Origin: Winogradskyella sp.
Lineage (GTDB): Bacteria > Bacteroidota > Bacteroidia > Flavobacteriales > Flavobacteriaceae
Assembly (NCBI RefSeq): GCF_013213975.1
Contig: NZ_JABSST010000035.1
Span: 1-34,223 of the forward strand
Direction of reading: 5' to 3'
Length of the DNA stretch: 34,223 bases
This document shows positions 13,939-22,578 of this stretch, piece by piece (the first letter of the stretch is position 1; each line of letters starts with the position of its first letter). The notes beneath the pieces are model-generated. The model made no database searches, was not told where the DNA came from, and was given only the letters and a program-made list of their open reading frames with translations. The translations under genes were made by a program, and so were the position numbers.

Positions 13939-16380
13939 ATGAAGTTCTACAGGCTACATTTTTTTTATTTGGTCTTACTACTATGTAATCAATTATGTTG
14001 GACACAGAATCCACCTAACATCTCTGTTACAGGTAATCAATTCTATTGCGGTGATGCGCCAATGCCAGTCGTTACAGACGTTAGTATTTCTGGGGGAGCT
14101 GGAGATCAAATGCTAGATGCAGTTTTTGTTCAGATAGCCACAGGGTATACTTTAGGCGATGATGTTTTAGTCTTGAGTGGGAGTCATCCAAATATATCAG
14201 CATCTTGGTCTATTGGTGAAGGATTACTTACTTTAACTGGTCCAGCTAGTTTTACAGAATTTGAATTGGCTATTAGTGCTGTTCGTTTTCAAACTACAGG
14301 AAGTAACTTCACGCAAGATAAATTTTTTGCTATAAACCTAGGCCAGGCCAATTTTTTGCCTGCTACTGGACATTATTATTTCTATGTAGAGGATGTTGGT
14401 ATAACATGGCAGCAAGCGAAGGACGCAGCTCAGGAACAAACCTTTTTTGGATTACAAGGCTACTTGGCAACGATAACTACTGAAGAAGAGGTGCAATTAA
14501 CTGGTGAACAAGCCCAAGGTACAGGCTGGATTGGTGCATCAGATCAAGATTCTGAAGGTGTTTGGAGATGGGAGACAGGCCCAGAGGCTGGTCAGGTTTT
14601 TTGGAATGGGGCTGTTAATGGCAGTTCACCTAACGGCATGTTTGCTTTTTGGAATAATGGTGAACCAAATAATTGTTGTGGAGGAGAAAACTATGCACAT
14701 GTAACAGATCCAGATATAGGTATTTTAGGCTCATGGAATGATTTACCAATAACCGGCGACACCAGTCCAAGTAGTCCATATCATCCTCAAGGTTACGTGG
14801 TAGAATTTGGCGGTATGGATGGCGATCCTGATATTAATGTTTCAGGAAGTTCAATTATTGTTATGCCTAAGACAACGGTTGTTACCAATAATATCTGTGG
14901 TGAAGGTGTTGTTGATATAAGTCTTTCATCCAATACAGATACTGTATTTTGGTATGAAACACCAACATCGACAGAGGTTATTAATACAGGATTTTCCTAT
15001 GAAGTTGTTATAGATTCAACAACAACTTTTTATATTTTAACTCTGTTTGATGGCTGTACTAATGGCAGTAGAATTCCGATTACGGTAAATGCGTTCTTAC
15101 CTCCAATTGCAAATGATATTACCATTATTCAATGTGATGATGAGGTTGCAGATGGTATTTCAAATTTTAATCTTAATGCGTACACGGATGATATTGTAAT
15201 AAATGAGCAGGGTCAAGTGGTGCCTATTTGGGATATTACCTTTTATGAAGATGAAGCATTAACCATACCAATTGATGGTGTAAATTATACAAATACCAGT
15301 AATTTTCAAGTGGTTTACGCTAAAGTCTCAGACGACTTATCAGGATGTTTTAATAGTTCAGAAGTAACCTTACAAGTAAATTTGTCTAATCCCACAACAG
15401 CCAGTCTCGAGGTCTGTGATGATTTCGTTGTTGATGGATTTACGTTTTTTGATTTAAATGAAGCTGATAGTCAGATTTTGGCTAATTCACCAATAAATGC
15501 TGAGCTTGCTTACTATGCAACATATAATGATGCTCTATTAGAAGTTAATGAAATAACAACGCCCTATTTTAATGAAGTGGCGTTTAGTCAAACCGTTTAC
15601 GCAAGGGTTAATATTGCAGAAACATGTTATGCGATTAATTCAGTGCAACTCACGGTAAAAGATATACCAAACATTTTACAGTATGAAGAAGTATATTATT
15701 GCTTAAATACGTTTCCTGAATCTATTACCCTTTCAGGTGGGATAGTAGATGATATTCCCAATAATTATGCTTACGAATGGTCAACTGCAGAAACAACAAT
15801 TAATATTGATGTGAATCAGACTGGTGACTATGAGGTTTTGGTAACACGACCAGCAGGCTGTACCAATCGTAGATTGATTCGTGTGCTTCCATCAAGTACA
15901 GCTATTGTTGAAACCATTGAAATTATTGATGTTTCTGAAAACAATACAATTACAGTATTAGTTTCTGGAGATGGTGACTATGTTTATGCCTTAGATAATG
16001 AAAATGGGGCCTATCAAGAATCCAATACATTTGAGAATATAACGCCTGGTATTCATACGGTTTACGTTAAGGATATTAAGGCTTATTGTGGTATAAGCTC
16101 CACAGCTGTTTCAATTTTAGGTTTTCCAAAATTCTTTACGCCAAATGGAGATGGTAACAATGATACCTGGCAGATCCTAGGGGTTTCAACACAGTTTCCG
16201 ATTACCACAAGCATAAAAATCTTTAATCGCTTTGGAAAGTTGATTACAATACTTGATGACGATAACCCAAAATGGGATGGTTCTTACAATGGAGCACTAT
16301 TGCCAACCGATGATTATTGGTTTGAAGCCGTTTTGATTGATGGACGTACATTTAGAAATCACTTCACTTTAAAGCGTTAG
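13939..16380 (+). CDS. T9SS-secreted C-type-lectin domain protein (type B sorting domain)
   Basis: An 813-residue secreted protein. A signal peptide (residues 1-22) is followed by an N-terminal beta domain. A C-type-lectin-like domain (about 143-291) has the EPNN (242-245) and WND (266-268) motifs that in animal lectins bind calcium and sugar. Several Ig or PKD-like modules with conserved ICGEG, IIQCDDE and LEVCDD starts come next. The C-terminal gliding-motility/T9SS type B sorting domain (about 725-813) has FFTPNGDGNNDTW and WDGSYNGALLPTDDYWF. It should be exported by the type IX secretion system and held at the surface, perhaps for glycan adhesion. The sugar ligand is unknown. Confidence 0.9.
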   Translation: MKFYRLHFFYLVLLLCNQLCWTQNPPNISVTGNQFYCGDAPMPVVTDVSISGGAGDQMLDAVFVQIATGYTLGDDVLVLSGSHPNISASWSIGEGLLTLTGPASFTEFELAISAVRFQTTGSNFTQDKFFAINLGQANFLPATGHYYFYVEDVGITWQQAKDAAQEQTFFGLQGYLATITTEEEVQLTGEQAQGTGWIGASDQDSEGVWRWETGPEAGQVFWNGAVNGSSPNGMFAFWNNGEPNNCCGGENYAHVTDPDIGILGSWNDLPITGDTSPSSPYHPQGYVVEFGGMDGDPDINVSGSSIIVMPKTTVVTNNICGEGVVDISLSSNTDTVFWYETPTSTEVINTGFSYEVVIDSTTTFYILTLFDGCTNGSRIPITVNAFLPPIANDITIIQCDDEVADGISNFNLNAYTDDIVINEQGQVVPIWDITFYEDEALTIPIDGVNYTNTSNFQVVYAKVSDDLSGCFNSSEVTLQVNLSNPTTASLEVCDDFVVDGFTFFDLNEADSQILANSPINAELAYYATYNDALLEVNEITTPYFNEVAFSQTVYARVNIAETCYAINSVQLTVKDIPNILQYEEVYYCLNTFPESITLSGGIVDDIPNNYAYEWSTAETTINIDVNQTGDYEVLVTRPAGCTNRRLIRVLPSSTAIVETIEIIDVSENNTITVLVSGDGDYVYALDNENGAYQESNTFENITPGIHTVYVKDIKAYCGISSTAVSILGFPKFFTPNGDGNNDTWQILGVSTQFPITTSIKIFNRFGKLITILDDDNPKWDGSYNGALLPTDDYWFEAVLIDGRTFRNHFTLKR

Positions 16381-16479
16381 AAGAAAACTTTAAGGTTCTT
16401 TTAAGAAAATTCATACCATTTCTTGCTTTCTTGCATTATAATAAATGCTATTATTAAACCCATCAATCAATCAACTGCA

Positions 16480-19260
16480 ATGAAAAAACTAATTTTAGTT
16501 TTTTTTGTTTTATCCTCGGTATTTACGTTTTCTCAAGAAAAGCGTTTTGAAATCACAGGACAGTTAATAGCCGAAGACACGCAACAACCTTTAGAATCTG
16601 CAACAATTTATTTAGAACGCATCAAAGACAGTGCTGTTGTTAGCTATACAATTTCTGATAAGCTGGGTAAATTTAAACTCGAAGAAACCACATATGCCGA
16701 TAGCCTAAATTTTTATGTCTCCTTTGTAGGCTATGCTACTTACCTAAAAAAGCTAGAAATTGATAAAGAAAAGATAGATCTAGAAACTATTACAATGCAG
16801 CTCGATAATAAATTGGACGAGGTTTATATTGAGTCTACGGCACCAATTACAATTAAAAAAGACACCTTAGAGTTTAACGTCAAATCCTTTAAAACCAAAA
16901 AGGATGCATCGGTTGAAGATTTATTAAAACAATTGCCTGGGGTTGAGGTTGATGATGAAGGTAATATTACTGTTAATGGAAAAAGTGTTAATCAAATACT
17001 GGTTAATGGAAAACCATTTTTTGGAAATGATCCTACTATAACGACTAAGAACTTAACCAAAGATATTATTGATAAAATTCAGGTTGTCGATACTAAAACT
17101 AAGGCAGAAGCTTTCACTGGTGAAGAGGGTGATAAAGAAAATAAGACGATTAATCTCACCATCAAAGAAGAAAATAACAAAGGGATTTTTGGGCGTGTTG
17201 CGGCTGGTGGTGGTACGGACGATCGGTATGAGTTTGCTGGGATGCTTAATTATTTTAACAATGATCGGCGCATAAGTGTGCTTGCTGGTGGTAATAATAC
17301 CAATTCTCCAGGGTTTAGTTTTGGTGAAATTTCAAAAATGTTTGGTCGAGGAGGTGGAATTAGCTTTAATAGTAATGGCTCGTTTTCAGTTGGTGGCCGA
17401 TCTTTTGGTGGAGGTGCAGGGATCACTACGTCAAAAAATGCAGGGGTAAATTATGCCGATCAGATTGGTAACAATACTGAAATATCTAGCGATTATTTTT
17501 ACGCATCCAGTAGTTCTGAGAATGAAACATCCTCACAAAAAGAAACCATATTAGTTGATTCTCGATTTTTTAGTAATTCAATATCAAGATCAGAGAATGA
17601 TACTGAAAGTCATAGTTACAATTTAGATTTTGAAATTGAAACCGACTCAACCTTTCTAATTAACATTGAACCATCATTTCGTTATTCCCAAAATAGAACG
17701 CTGTTTAACAGCGACGATGAGACCCTTGATCAAGATTTGGTGCTTACCAATGCGTCTGAAGTAAACTCTAACGTAGAAAGTTATGCTAGAGAATTCAATA
17801 ATCAGCTTACAGCAACAAAACGTTTTGGAAATAGAGGAGCCTTTGTTAGATTTCAGTTAGATAATAGCGTAAGCCAACAAGAACGTGATGATTTTGTGAG
17901 ATCAACTACTGAGATATTTGGAGATAATCCAGAAACTATAATTAGAGATCAGTTTACAGATGGTGAAAATAATAGTTATGGAGTTTCCACTCAGTTTAGA
18001 TACCGATATCCAATTATTGCAAAGAAGCTTTTTACGGATATCAGATATAGATACGATATTGATAAATCTAAGAATAAGCAAAGCACCTTTGATTTTAACG
18101 AGTTAGCTCAGGATTTTACGGATTTTAATCTCGATTTAAGTACAGATTTTGAATACAAAGACACCCAGTCTATTCCTGAGATTGGAGTGACATACCGTGG
18201 AGAAAAATGGTCGACGTGGTTTAGACTTGGTTATAATATTAGGACTTTAGAAAATCAAGATTTGTTACGCCCAGAATTTAATGTCGAACGTACTTTTAAA
18301 AATTTTCAAGCACGCTATAATTTTAATTACCGCTTTAGCGCTAAAGCTAATGTTTATTTAGGCTATCGTTTAACAAATACCCCTCCAGGAATTAGGCAAT
18401 TACAGGCGTTTGAGGATGTTTCAAACCCTTTAAATGTCGTTATTGGTAATCCTAATTTATCACCATCAAATAGACATAGGTTTTATGGTGGTTATAGTGG
18501 GTTTGACTGGCAAAAGCGCACGGGATTTTATACCAACTTTAATGCTAGTGTAGAGAATAACCAAGTGATAGCTAAGACAACGGTAGATCCTGAAACTTTA
18601 AGACGAACCACGACTTATGAAAATGTCGACGGTAATTATAACTATGGAGTGTCAGCAAACTATAGTAAGGATATTAAAATTGATACCCTTAAGACTTTTA
18701 AATTTAGATTTGGAGCACGTTATAATTTTGGAAATAGAATCAACTTTAATAACGACGTTAAGTATTCCAGTAAAGTAACTACAATTTCACCATCTGTAGG
18801 AGTTGAGTTTTTATGGGATAAGGTTCTTGAGTTTAAACCTTATTATAGACTTAGTTTAACAGATAATTCATTCGATATTGATGCCTTTGAGGATATAGAG
18901 TTTACAACACATTCTGCAGGATTACGAACAGCAACATTTCTCCCTAAGAAACTGGAGTGGAGGAACGATATTAGTTTTAATTATAACCCAAATGTTGCTG
19001 ACGGATTTCAAAAGAGTTCTTGGTTTTGGAATTCCACCATTACCTATACTATTATGAAAGACAAAGGGCTCCTGAGCTTAAAAGTTTATGATTTACTAAA
19101 CCAGAATACCAATGCACGACGTGTTGCCACTCAAGACTTTATTCAAGATTCTCAAAGTACTGTACTGAGACAGTACTTTATGCTGAGTTTTAGCTTTAAG
19201 TTTAACAGTTTAGGAAGTAAAGGAAAAACGGATGATCTGAATGTTATATATTTTGATTAG
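16480..19260 (+). CDS. Outer membrane beta-barrel protein with CarboxypepD_reg-like N-terminus (OMP_b-brl_3)
   Basis: A 926-residue protein from the ATG at 16480, which gives a proper signal peptide (MKKLILVFFVLSSVFTFSQ); the frame is open further upstream. After a carboxypeptidase-regulatory-like beta sandwich (about 25-115) comes a plug-like region (DASVEDLLKQLPGVEVDDEG, VNQILVNGKPFFGNDPTIT). A long barrel with many alternating strands follows. This is the TonB-receptor-like OMP_b-brl_3 family, here without a recognisable TonB box. It lies 99 bp after the T9SS lectin gene on the same strand and ends 8 bp from the convergent TPM gene. The substrate is unknown. Confidence 0.85.
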   Translation: MKKLILVFFVLSSVFTFSQEKRFEITGQLIAEDTQQPLESATIYLERIKDSAVVSYTISDKLGKFKLEETTYADSLNFYVSFVGYATYLKKLEIDKEKIDLETITMQLDNKLDEVYIESTAPITIKKDTLEFNVKSFKTKKDASVEDLLKQLPGVEVDDEGNITVNGKSVNQILVNGKPFFGNDPTITTKNLTKDIIDKIQVVDTKTKAEAFTGEEGDKENKTINLTIKEENNKGIFGRVAAGGGTDDRYEFAGMLNYFNNDRRISVLAGGNNTNSPGFSFGEISKMFGRGGGISFNSNGSFSVGGRSFGGGAGITTSKNAGVNYADQIGNNTEISSDYFYASSSSENETSSQKETILVDSRFFSNSISRSENDTESHSYNLDFEIETDSTFLINIEPSFRYSQNRTLFNSDDETLDQDLVLTNASEVNSNVESYAREFNNQLTATKRFGNRGAFVRFQLDNSVSQQERDDFVRSTTEIFGDNPETIIRDQFTDGENNSYGVSTQFRYRYPIIAKKLFTDIRYRYDIDKSKNKQSTFDFNELAQDFTDFNLDLSTDFEYKDTQSIPEIGVTYRGEKWSTWFRLGYNIRTLENQDLLRPEFNVERTFKNFQARYNFNYRFSAKANVYLGYRLTNTPPGIRQLQAFEDVSNPLNVVIGNPNLSPSNRHRFYGGYSGFDWQKRTGFYTNFNASVENNQVIAKTTVDPETLRRTTTYENVDGNYNYGVSANYSKDIKIDTLKTFKFRFGARYNFGNRINFNNDVKYSSKVTTISPSVGVEFLWDKVLEFKPYYRLSLTDNSFDIDAFEDIEFTTHSAGLRTATFLPKKLEWRNDISFNYNPNVADGFQKSSWFWNSTITYTIMKDKGLLSLKVYDLLNQNTNARRVATQDFIQDSQSTVLRQYFMLSFSFKFNSLGSKGKTDDLNVIYFD

Positions 19261-19268
19261 TAACATAA

Positions 19269-20102
19269 TTACCAGCCTCCAGAAGCACCACCACCTCCAA
19301 AGCTTCCGCCACCAAAGCCTCCGCTGAAGCCTCCTCCACCAAAGCTTCCTCCACTTGAAGAACCACCTCCCCAACCACCAAAACCACCAGAGGAAGAACC
19401 TCTGGAATAACTTCCGCGTCCCATATTACTTAAAATTATGGCTTCAAGGATACTACGTGCATCGTCATCCTTTCGGTTGCCTCTATTACCACCTCGTCCA
19501 CCACCTCGGCTTTTTGAAATGGCAATGATAAAGATGATAAATACAATGAACAGAATTATAAAGATTTCAAAAGGGAATGCCACGGTATTAGTACCTTCTG
19601 TATTTCGATATTCACCTTTTAATACTTCGAAAATGGCATCTGTAGCACGATTAAGTCCTCCATAATAATCGTTGCGTTTAAAATATGGAATAATGTCTCT
19701 ATTTATAATGCGCTTACTCATGGCATCTGTAAGTAAATGCTCGACACCTTTACCTGTATTAATTCCAATTTTACGATCATCTTTAGCCAAGAGAATTAAA
19801 ATTCCATTATCTTCATTTTCTTGTCCAATTCCCCATTCTTCTCCCCATTGTGCACCTAAATAATTTATGTATTCTCCTTGAGTAGAACTAATTATTACAA
19901 TAACAATTTGAGTCGATGTCGTGTCTGAGTAACGAATAAGTTTTTGTTTAAGTCCTTGTTTTTCAGTGGTACTTAATAATCCTACATCATCATAAACACT
20001 AGTCTCTATCTCGGGCTTGGGTGGAATCTTATACTGTGCAAAGCTTAATGAAGCACTGAGTAGGACTATGAACAAAATAATATAATGAAGTCGCTTAATC
20101 AT
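19269..20102 (-). CDS. TPM-domain membrane protein with Gly/Ser-rich tail (YgcG-like)
   Basis: A 277-residue protein from the ATG at 20102. It has a signal peptide (to SLSFAQ), a TPM phosphatase-fold domain (about 30-165; DDVGLLSTTEKQGLKQKLIR, VVIISSTQGEYINYLGAQ-type segment, WGIGQENEDNGILILLAKDD), then a transmembrane helix (about 180-197). The final 75 residues are very rich in Gly and Ser and end SGGW. This tail is typical of LemA-associated TPM proteins. Its start overlaps the stop of the upstream TPM gene by 4 bp (ATGA), indicating translational coupling. It acts in the envelope; the biochemical role is unsettled. Confidence 0.88.
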   Translation of the reverse strand: MIKRLHYIILFIVLLSASLSFAQYKIPPKPEIETSVYDDVGLLSTTEKQGLKQKLIRYSDTTSTQIVIVIISSTQGEYINYLGAQWGEEWGIGQENEDNGILILLAKDDRKIGINTGKGVEHLLTDAMSKRIINRDIIPYFKRNDYYGGLNRATDAIFEVLKGEYRNTEGTNTVAFPFEIFIILFIVFIIFIIAISKSRGGGRGGNRGNRKDDDARSILEAIILSNMGRGSYSRGSSSGGFGGWGGGSSSGGSFGGGGFSGGFGGGSFGGGGASGGW

Positions 20103-20536
20103 CCTTTGGAAATGGTATTGTCTAGTTCGTTCTGGTCTCCGTGATGCCAAGGGAAATGTTTAGAAAGTACCTTTCCAGATTCAATGATACCATCAATAAT
20201 ACCTGTTTTAAAATGCCCTTTTTTAAATTGTGATGCAATCTTATCTCGTGTTGAATTCCAGAAGTTAGCATCCACAACATTGTTAATACCTTGGTCACCG
20301 AAAATAACAAAAGCTTTATTATCTACAGCCACGTATAAGAGCACCCCATTCTTCTGAATGGTGTTATCCATTTTTAAATAATGAAAAACTTCCAAGGCAC
20401 GCTCATATACATCCACATTGCACTGTCGTTCTATGTGGACACGAATCTCTCCTGACGTTTCACCTTCAGCTGAGCGAATTGCTTCTATGATTTCCTGCTC
20501 TTCATCATAGGAAAGGAAATCTTCAATATATGGCAT
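20099..20536 (-). CDS. TPM-domain protein, soluble short form
   Basis: A 145-residue protein consisting of one TPM domain (FLSYDEEQEIIEAIRSAEGE, EIRVHIERQCNVDVYERALE, GVLLYVAVDNKAFVIFGDQG). It has no signal peptide or membrane helix, so it is predicted cytoplasmic or peripheral, unlike its neighbour. It lies 8 bp after lemA and overlaps the next TPM gene by 4 bp. The lemA plus two TPM genes arrangement recurs in Bacteroidota, which suggests that the three work together at the membrane. Confidence 0.87.
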   Translation of the reverse strand: MPYIEDFLSYDEEQEIIEAIRSAEGETSGEIRVHIERQCNVDVYERALEVFHYLKMDNTIQKNGVLLYVAVDNKAFVIFGDQGINNVVDANFWNSTRDKIASQFKKGHFKTGIIDGIIESGKVLSKHFPWHHGDQNELDNTISKG

Positions 20537-20544
20537 AGTAAATT

Positions 20545-21132
20545 CTAATTAAAATCGAAATCTACATCAACAGGTTGGTCTGAACCTTCTTCTGACTCAT
20601 AGTAGCCCATTTCATCAAAGCCAATAATTCCAGCAATGAGTTTTGCAGGGAATTTTCTAACATAAGAATTATATGGCCTCACAGCATCATTAAATCGGTC
20701 TCTTGCAATATTAATTCTGTTTTCGGTCCCCTCTAATTGACTTTGGAGTTCAACAAAATTTTGATTGGCCTTCAACTCAGGATAGCGCTCAACGGATACT
20801 AAGAGTTTAGACAATGCACCACTCAGACCGGATTGTGCTTGTTGGAATTGTGCAATATTTTCAGCTGTTAAATTGCTGGCATCGATGGTGGTCGACGTCG
20901 CTTTTGCTCTGGCTTCAATAACTTCCCTTAAGGTTGTTCTTTCAAAATCTGCTGCTCCTTGAACAGTTTTTACAAGATTACCTATAAGATCATTTCGTCT
21001 TTGGTAAGAGCTTTCTACATCTGCCCAGGCTTCTTTTGTACCTTCTTGAAGTTCAACAGCATTATTATTTACGCCAAAACCCCAAAAAAGGAGTAAAATA
21101 ATAATAACTATGGGTAAAATCCACTTTTTCAT
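20545..21132 (-). CDS. lemA: LemA family protein
   Basis: A 195-residue protein with an N-terminal membrane anchor (about 4-20, WILPIVIIILLLFWGFGV) followed by the LemA four-helix bundle. Family-typical segments are WADVESSYQRRNDLIGNLVK, YPELKANQNFVELQSQLEGT and RFNDAVRPYNSYVRKFPA. The helical body should lie in the periplasm. It stands 12 bp after the MerR gene and 8 bp before the first TPM gene. LemA function is not well established. Confidence 0.93.
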   Translation of the reverse strand: MKKWILPIVIIILLLFWGFGVNNNAVELQEGTKEAWADVESSYQRRNDLIGNLVKTVQGAADFERTTLREVIEARAKATSTTIDASNLTAENIAQFQQAQSGLSGALSKLLVSVERYPELKANQNFVELQSQLEGTENRINIARDRFNDAVRPYNSYVRKFPAKLIAGIIGFDEMGYYESEEGSDQPVDVDFDFN

Positions 21133-21144
21133 GATTGATAAGTT

Positions 21145-21474
21145 TTAAAGTTGTGATTTAATTTTAATGAGTTGCGCTTTAATACGTTCTAATTTTTCTA
21201 CAATTTCAAATTTTTCAAGCGCTTGTTTCTTTTCTTCTTTTAAATGAATTTTTGCACCTTCTAATGTAAAGCCTCTTTCTTTAACCAGATGGTATATAAA
21301 TTTTAAGTTTTTAATATCTTCAGGTGTAAACTTCCGATTACCCTTAGCATTCTTCTTCGGTTTTATAACATCAAATTCTTTTTCCCAAAAGCGTATTAAA
21401 GATGCGTTAACCCCAAAAGCTTTGGCAACTTCTCCGATTCCGTAGTATCTTTTTTCTGGTAAATCAATATGCAT
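21145..21474 (-). CDS. MerR-family transcriptional regulator
   Basis: A 109-residue protein with an N-terminal MerR-type winged helix (YYGIGEVAKAFGVNASLIRF, then KGNRKFTPEDIKNLKFIYHL) and a short C-terminal dimerisation coiled coil. No sensor domain or metal-binding cysteines are present. It starts 1 bp after the M23 peptidase stop and precedes lemA, so it may control this operon. That target is inference. This short MerR beside an M23 peptidase is common in Flavobacteriia. Confidence 0.9.
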   Translation of the reverse strand: MHIDLPEKRYYGIGEVAKAFGVNASLIRFWEKEFDVIKPKKNAKGNRKFTPEDIKNLKFIYHLVKERGFTLEGAKIHLKEEKKQALEKFEIVEKLERIKAQLIKIKSQL

Positions 21475-21475
21475 T

Positions 21476-22447
21476 TTAGTCGAGCGATTGGTTTTCTAAG
21501 GATGCTTTTTTGAGTAATACATCAAACTCTTCAGCAGATAGATTACCATAGTAGAAATTAATGGGATTAATGCGTTCACCGTCTTTAAAGACTTCATAAT
21601 GTAAATGCGGTGCTTCAGACCGTCCTGTGCTTCCTACAAAGCCAATTAAATCTCCGCGCTTAACACGCTGATTTACGCGAACATTGTACTTGTATAGGTG
21701 AGCATACAGTGACATGTAACCATAACCGTGATCTATTCTAATATGTTTGCCATACCCAGAAGAACTATTATCTGCGCGTTTTATAATACCGTCTCCCGTG
21801 GCGTAGACTGGTGTGCCTCTTGGTGCTGTAAAGTCCATTCCAAAATGAAATTTACGAACCTTGGTAAATGGATCGATTCTGTAACCATAACCAGAGGCCA
21901 TCCTTGTTAAATTAATATTATTAACCGGTTGAATAGCAGGAATGGCCTCTAAAAACTTTTCTTTTTCTTCTGCCAATTTTGCAATCTCATCTAAAGATTT
22001 GGACTGTACTACAATGGCCTTTTCCAAAATATCTAAACGTTTGTTGGTTTCTGAGATTAATTGCGAATTGTCGTAACCTTCAAATTTTTTATAGCGATTG
22101 ATACCCCCAAATCCAGCACGTCGTTGTTCTTCTGGAATTGGGTTGGCTTCAAAATAGAGCCTGTAAATGGCATTGTCACGTTCTTCAACATTTTCTAACG
22201 CAGCAATGGCATCATCCATACGTTTATTGAGTAACTCATACTGCAATTCCATATTTTGTAATTCACGTGTTAACTGACGTTCTTTAGGAGATTGAATGTA
22301 TTGACTTGCGATAAATACAAAGAGAAAACTAAAAATTGCCGCTGCAAACAAAAAAACAACGACATACTTAAATGTTGTCCTTTTCTTCCGCTTTATTTTG
22401 CGGTAAGAGAGCGTGTCAGCATCATAATAATATTTTACCTTAGCCAT
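21476..22447 (-). CDS. M23-family peptidase (LytM-type endopeptidase) with coiled coil
   Basis: A 323-residue membrane-anchored peptidase. A basic cytoplasmic tip is followed by a transmembrane helix (about 28-47), a periplasmic coiled coil (about 55-170) and the C-terminal LytM domain (about 180-300). The zinc ligands are intact: His201 and Asp205 in HFGMD, and His283 in the HLHYE motif (His281-Leu-His283), with His250 nearby in YAHLY. It should cut peptidoglycan cross-links in the periplasm. It is the first gene of the operon running to the TPM genes. Confidence 0.93.
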   Translation of the reverse strand: MAKVKYYYDADTLSYRKIKRKKRTTFKYVVVFLFAAAIFSFLFVFIASQYIQSPKERQLTRELQNMELQYELLNKRMDDAIAALENVEERDNAIYRLYFEANPIPEEQRRAGFGGINRYKKFEGYDNSQLISETNKRLDILEKAIVVQSKSLDEIAKLAEEKEKFLEAIPAIQPVNNINLTRMASGYGYRIDPFTKVRKFHFGMDFTAPRGTPVYATGDGIIKRADNSSSGYGKHIRIDHGYGYMSLYAHLYKYNVRVNQRVKRGDLIGFVGSTGRSEAPHLHYEVFKDGERINPINFYYGNLSAEEFDVLLKKASLENQSLD

Positions 22448-22461
22448 GTTTTAATTTATGC

Positions 22462-22469
22462 TATTTTTG
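22462..22469 (+). promoter_or_regulatory. Upstream TAnnTTTG candidate before alaS
   Basis: TATTTTTG matches the Bacteroidota -7 box, 110 bp before the alaS start. It could be a second, distal alaS promoter giving a leader of about 100 bases, which includes a small hairpin (ACTCT/AGAGT, 22480-22492). No -33 box is seen. Confidence 0.3.
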
Positions 22470-22528
22470 CAGCTGTAAAACTCTGTTAGAGTCCTAATTT
22501 TATAAGCAAAGCAATCAAAGATAAAAAA

Positions 22529-22536
22529 TAGTTTTG
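22529..22536 (+). promoter_or_regulatory. Candidate -7 promoter element for alaS
   Basis: TAGTTTTG matches TAnnTTTG exactly, 42 bp before the alaS ATG. This spacing is like that seen for der and coaD in this window. Confidence 0.45.
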
Positions 22537-22578
22537 CATTTGCGATAATTAAAACGAATCAAGCCTTAAATTCAGTAT

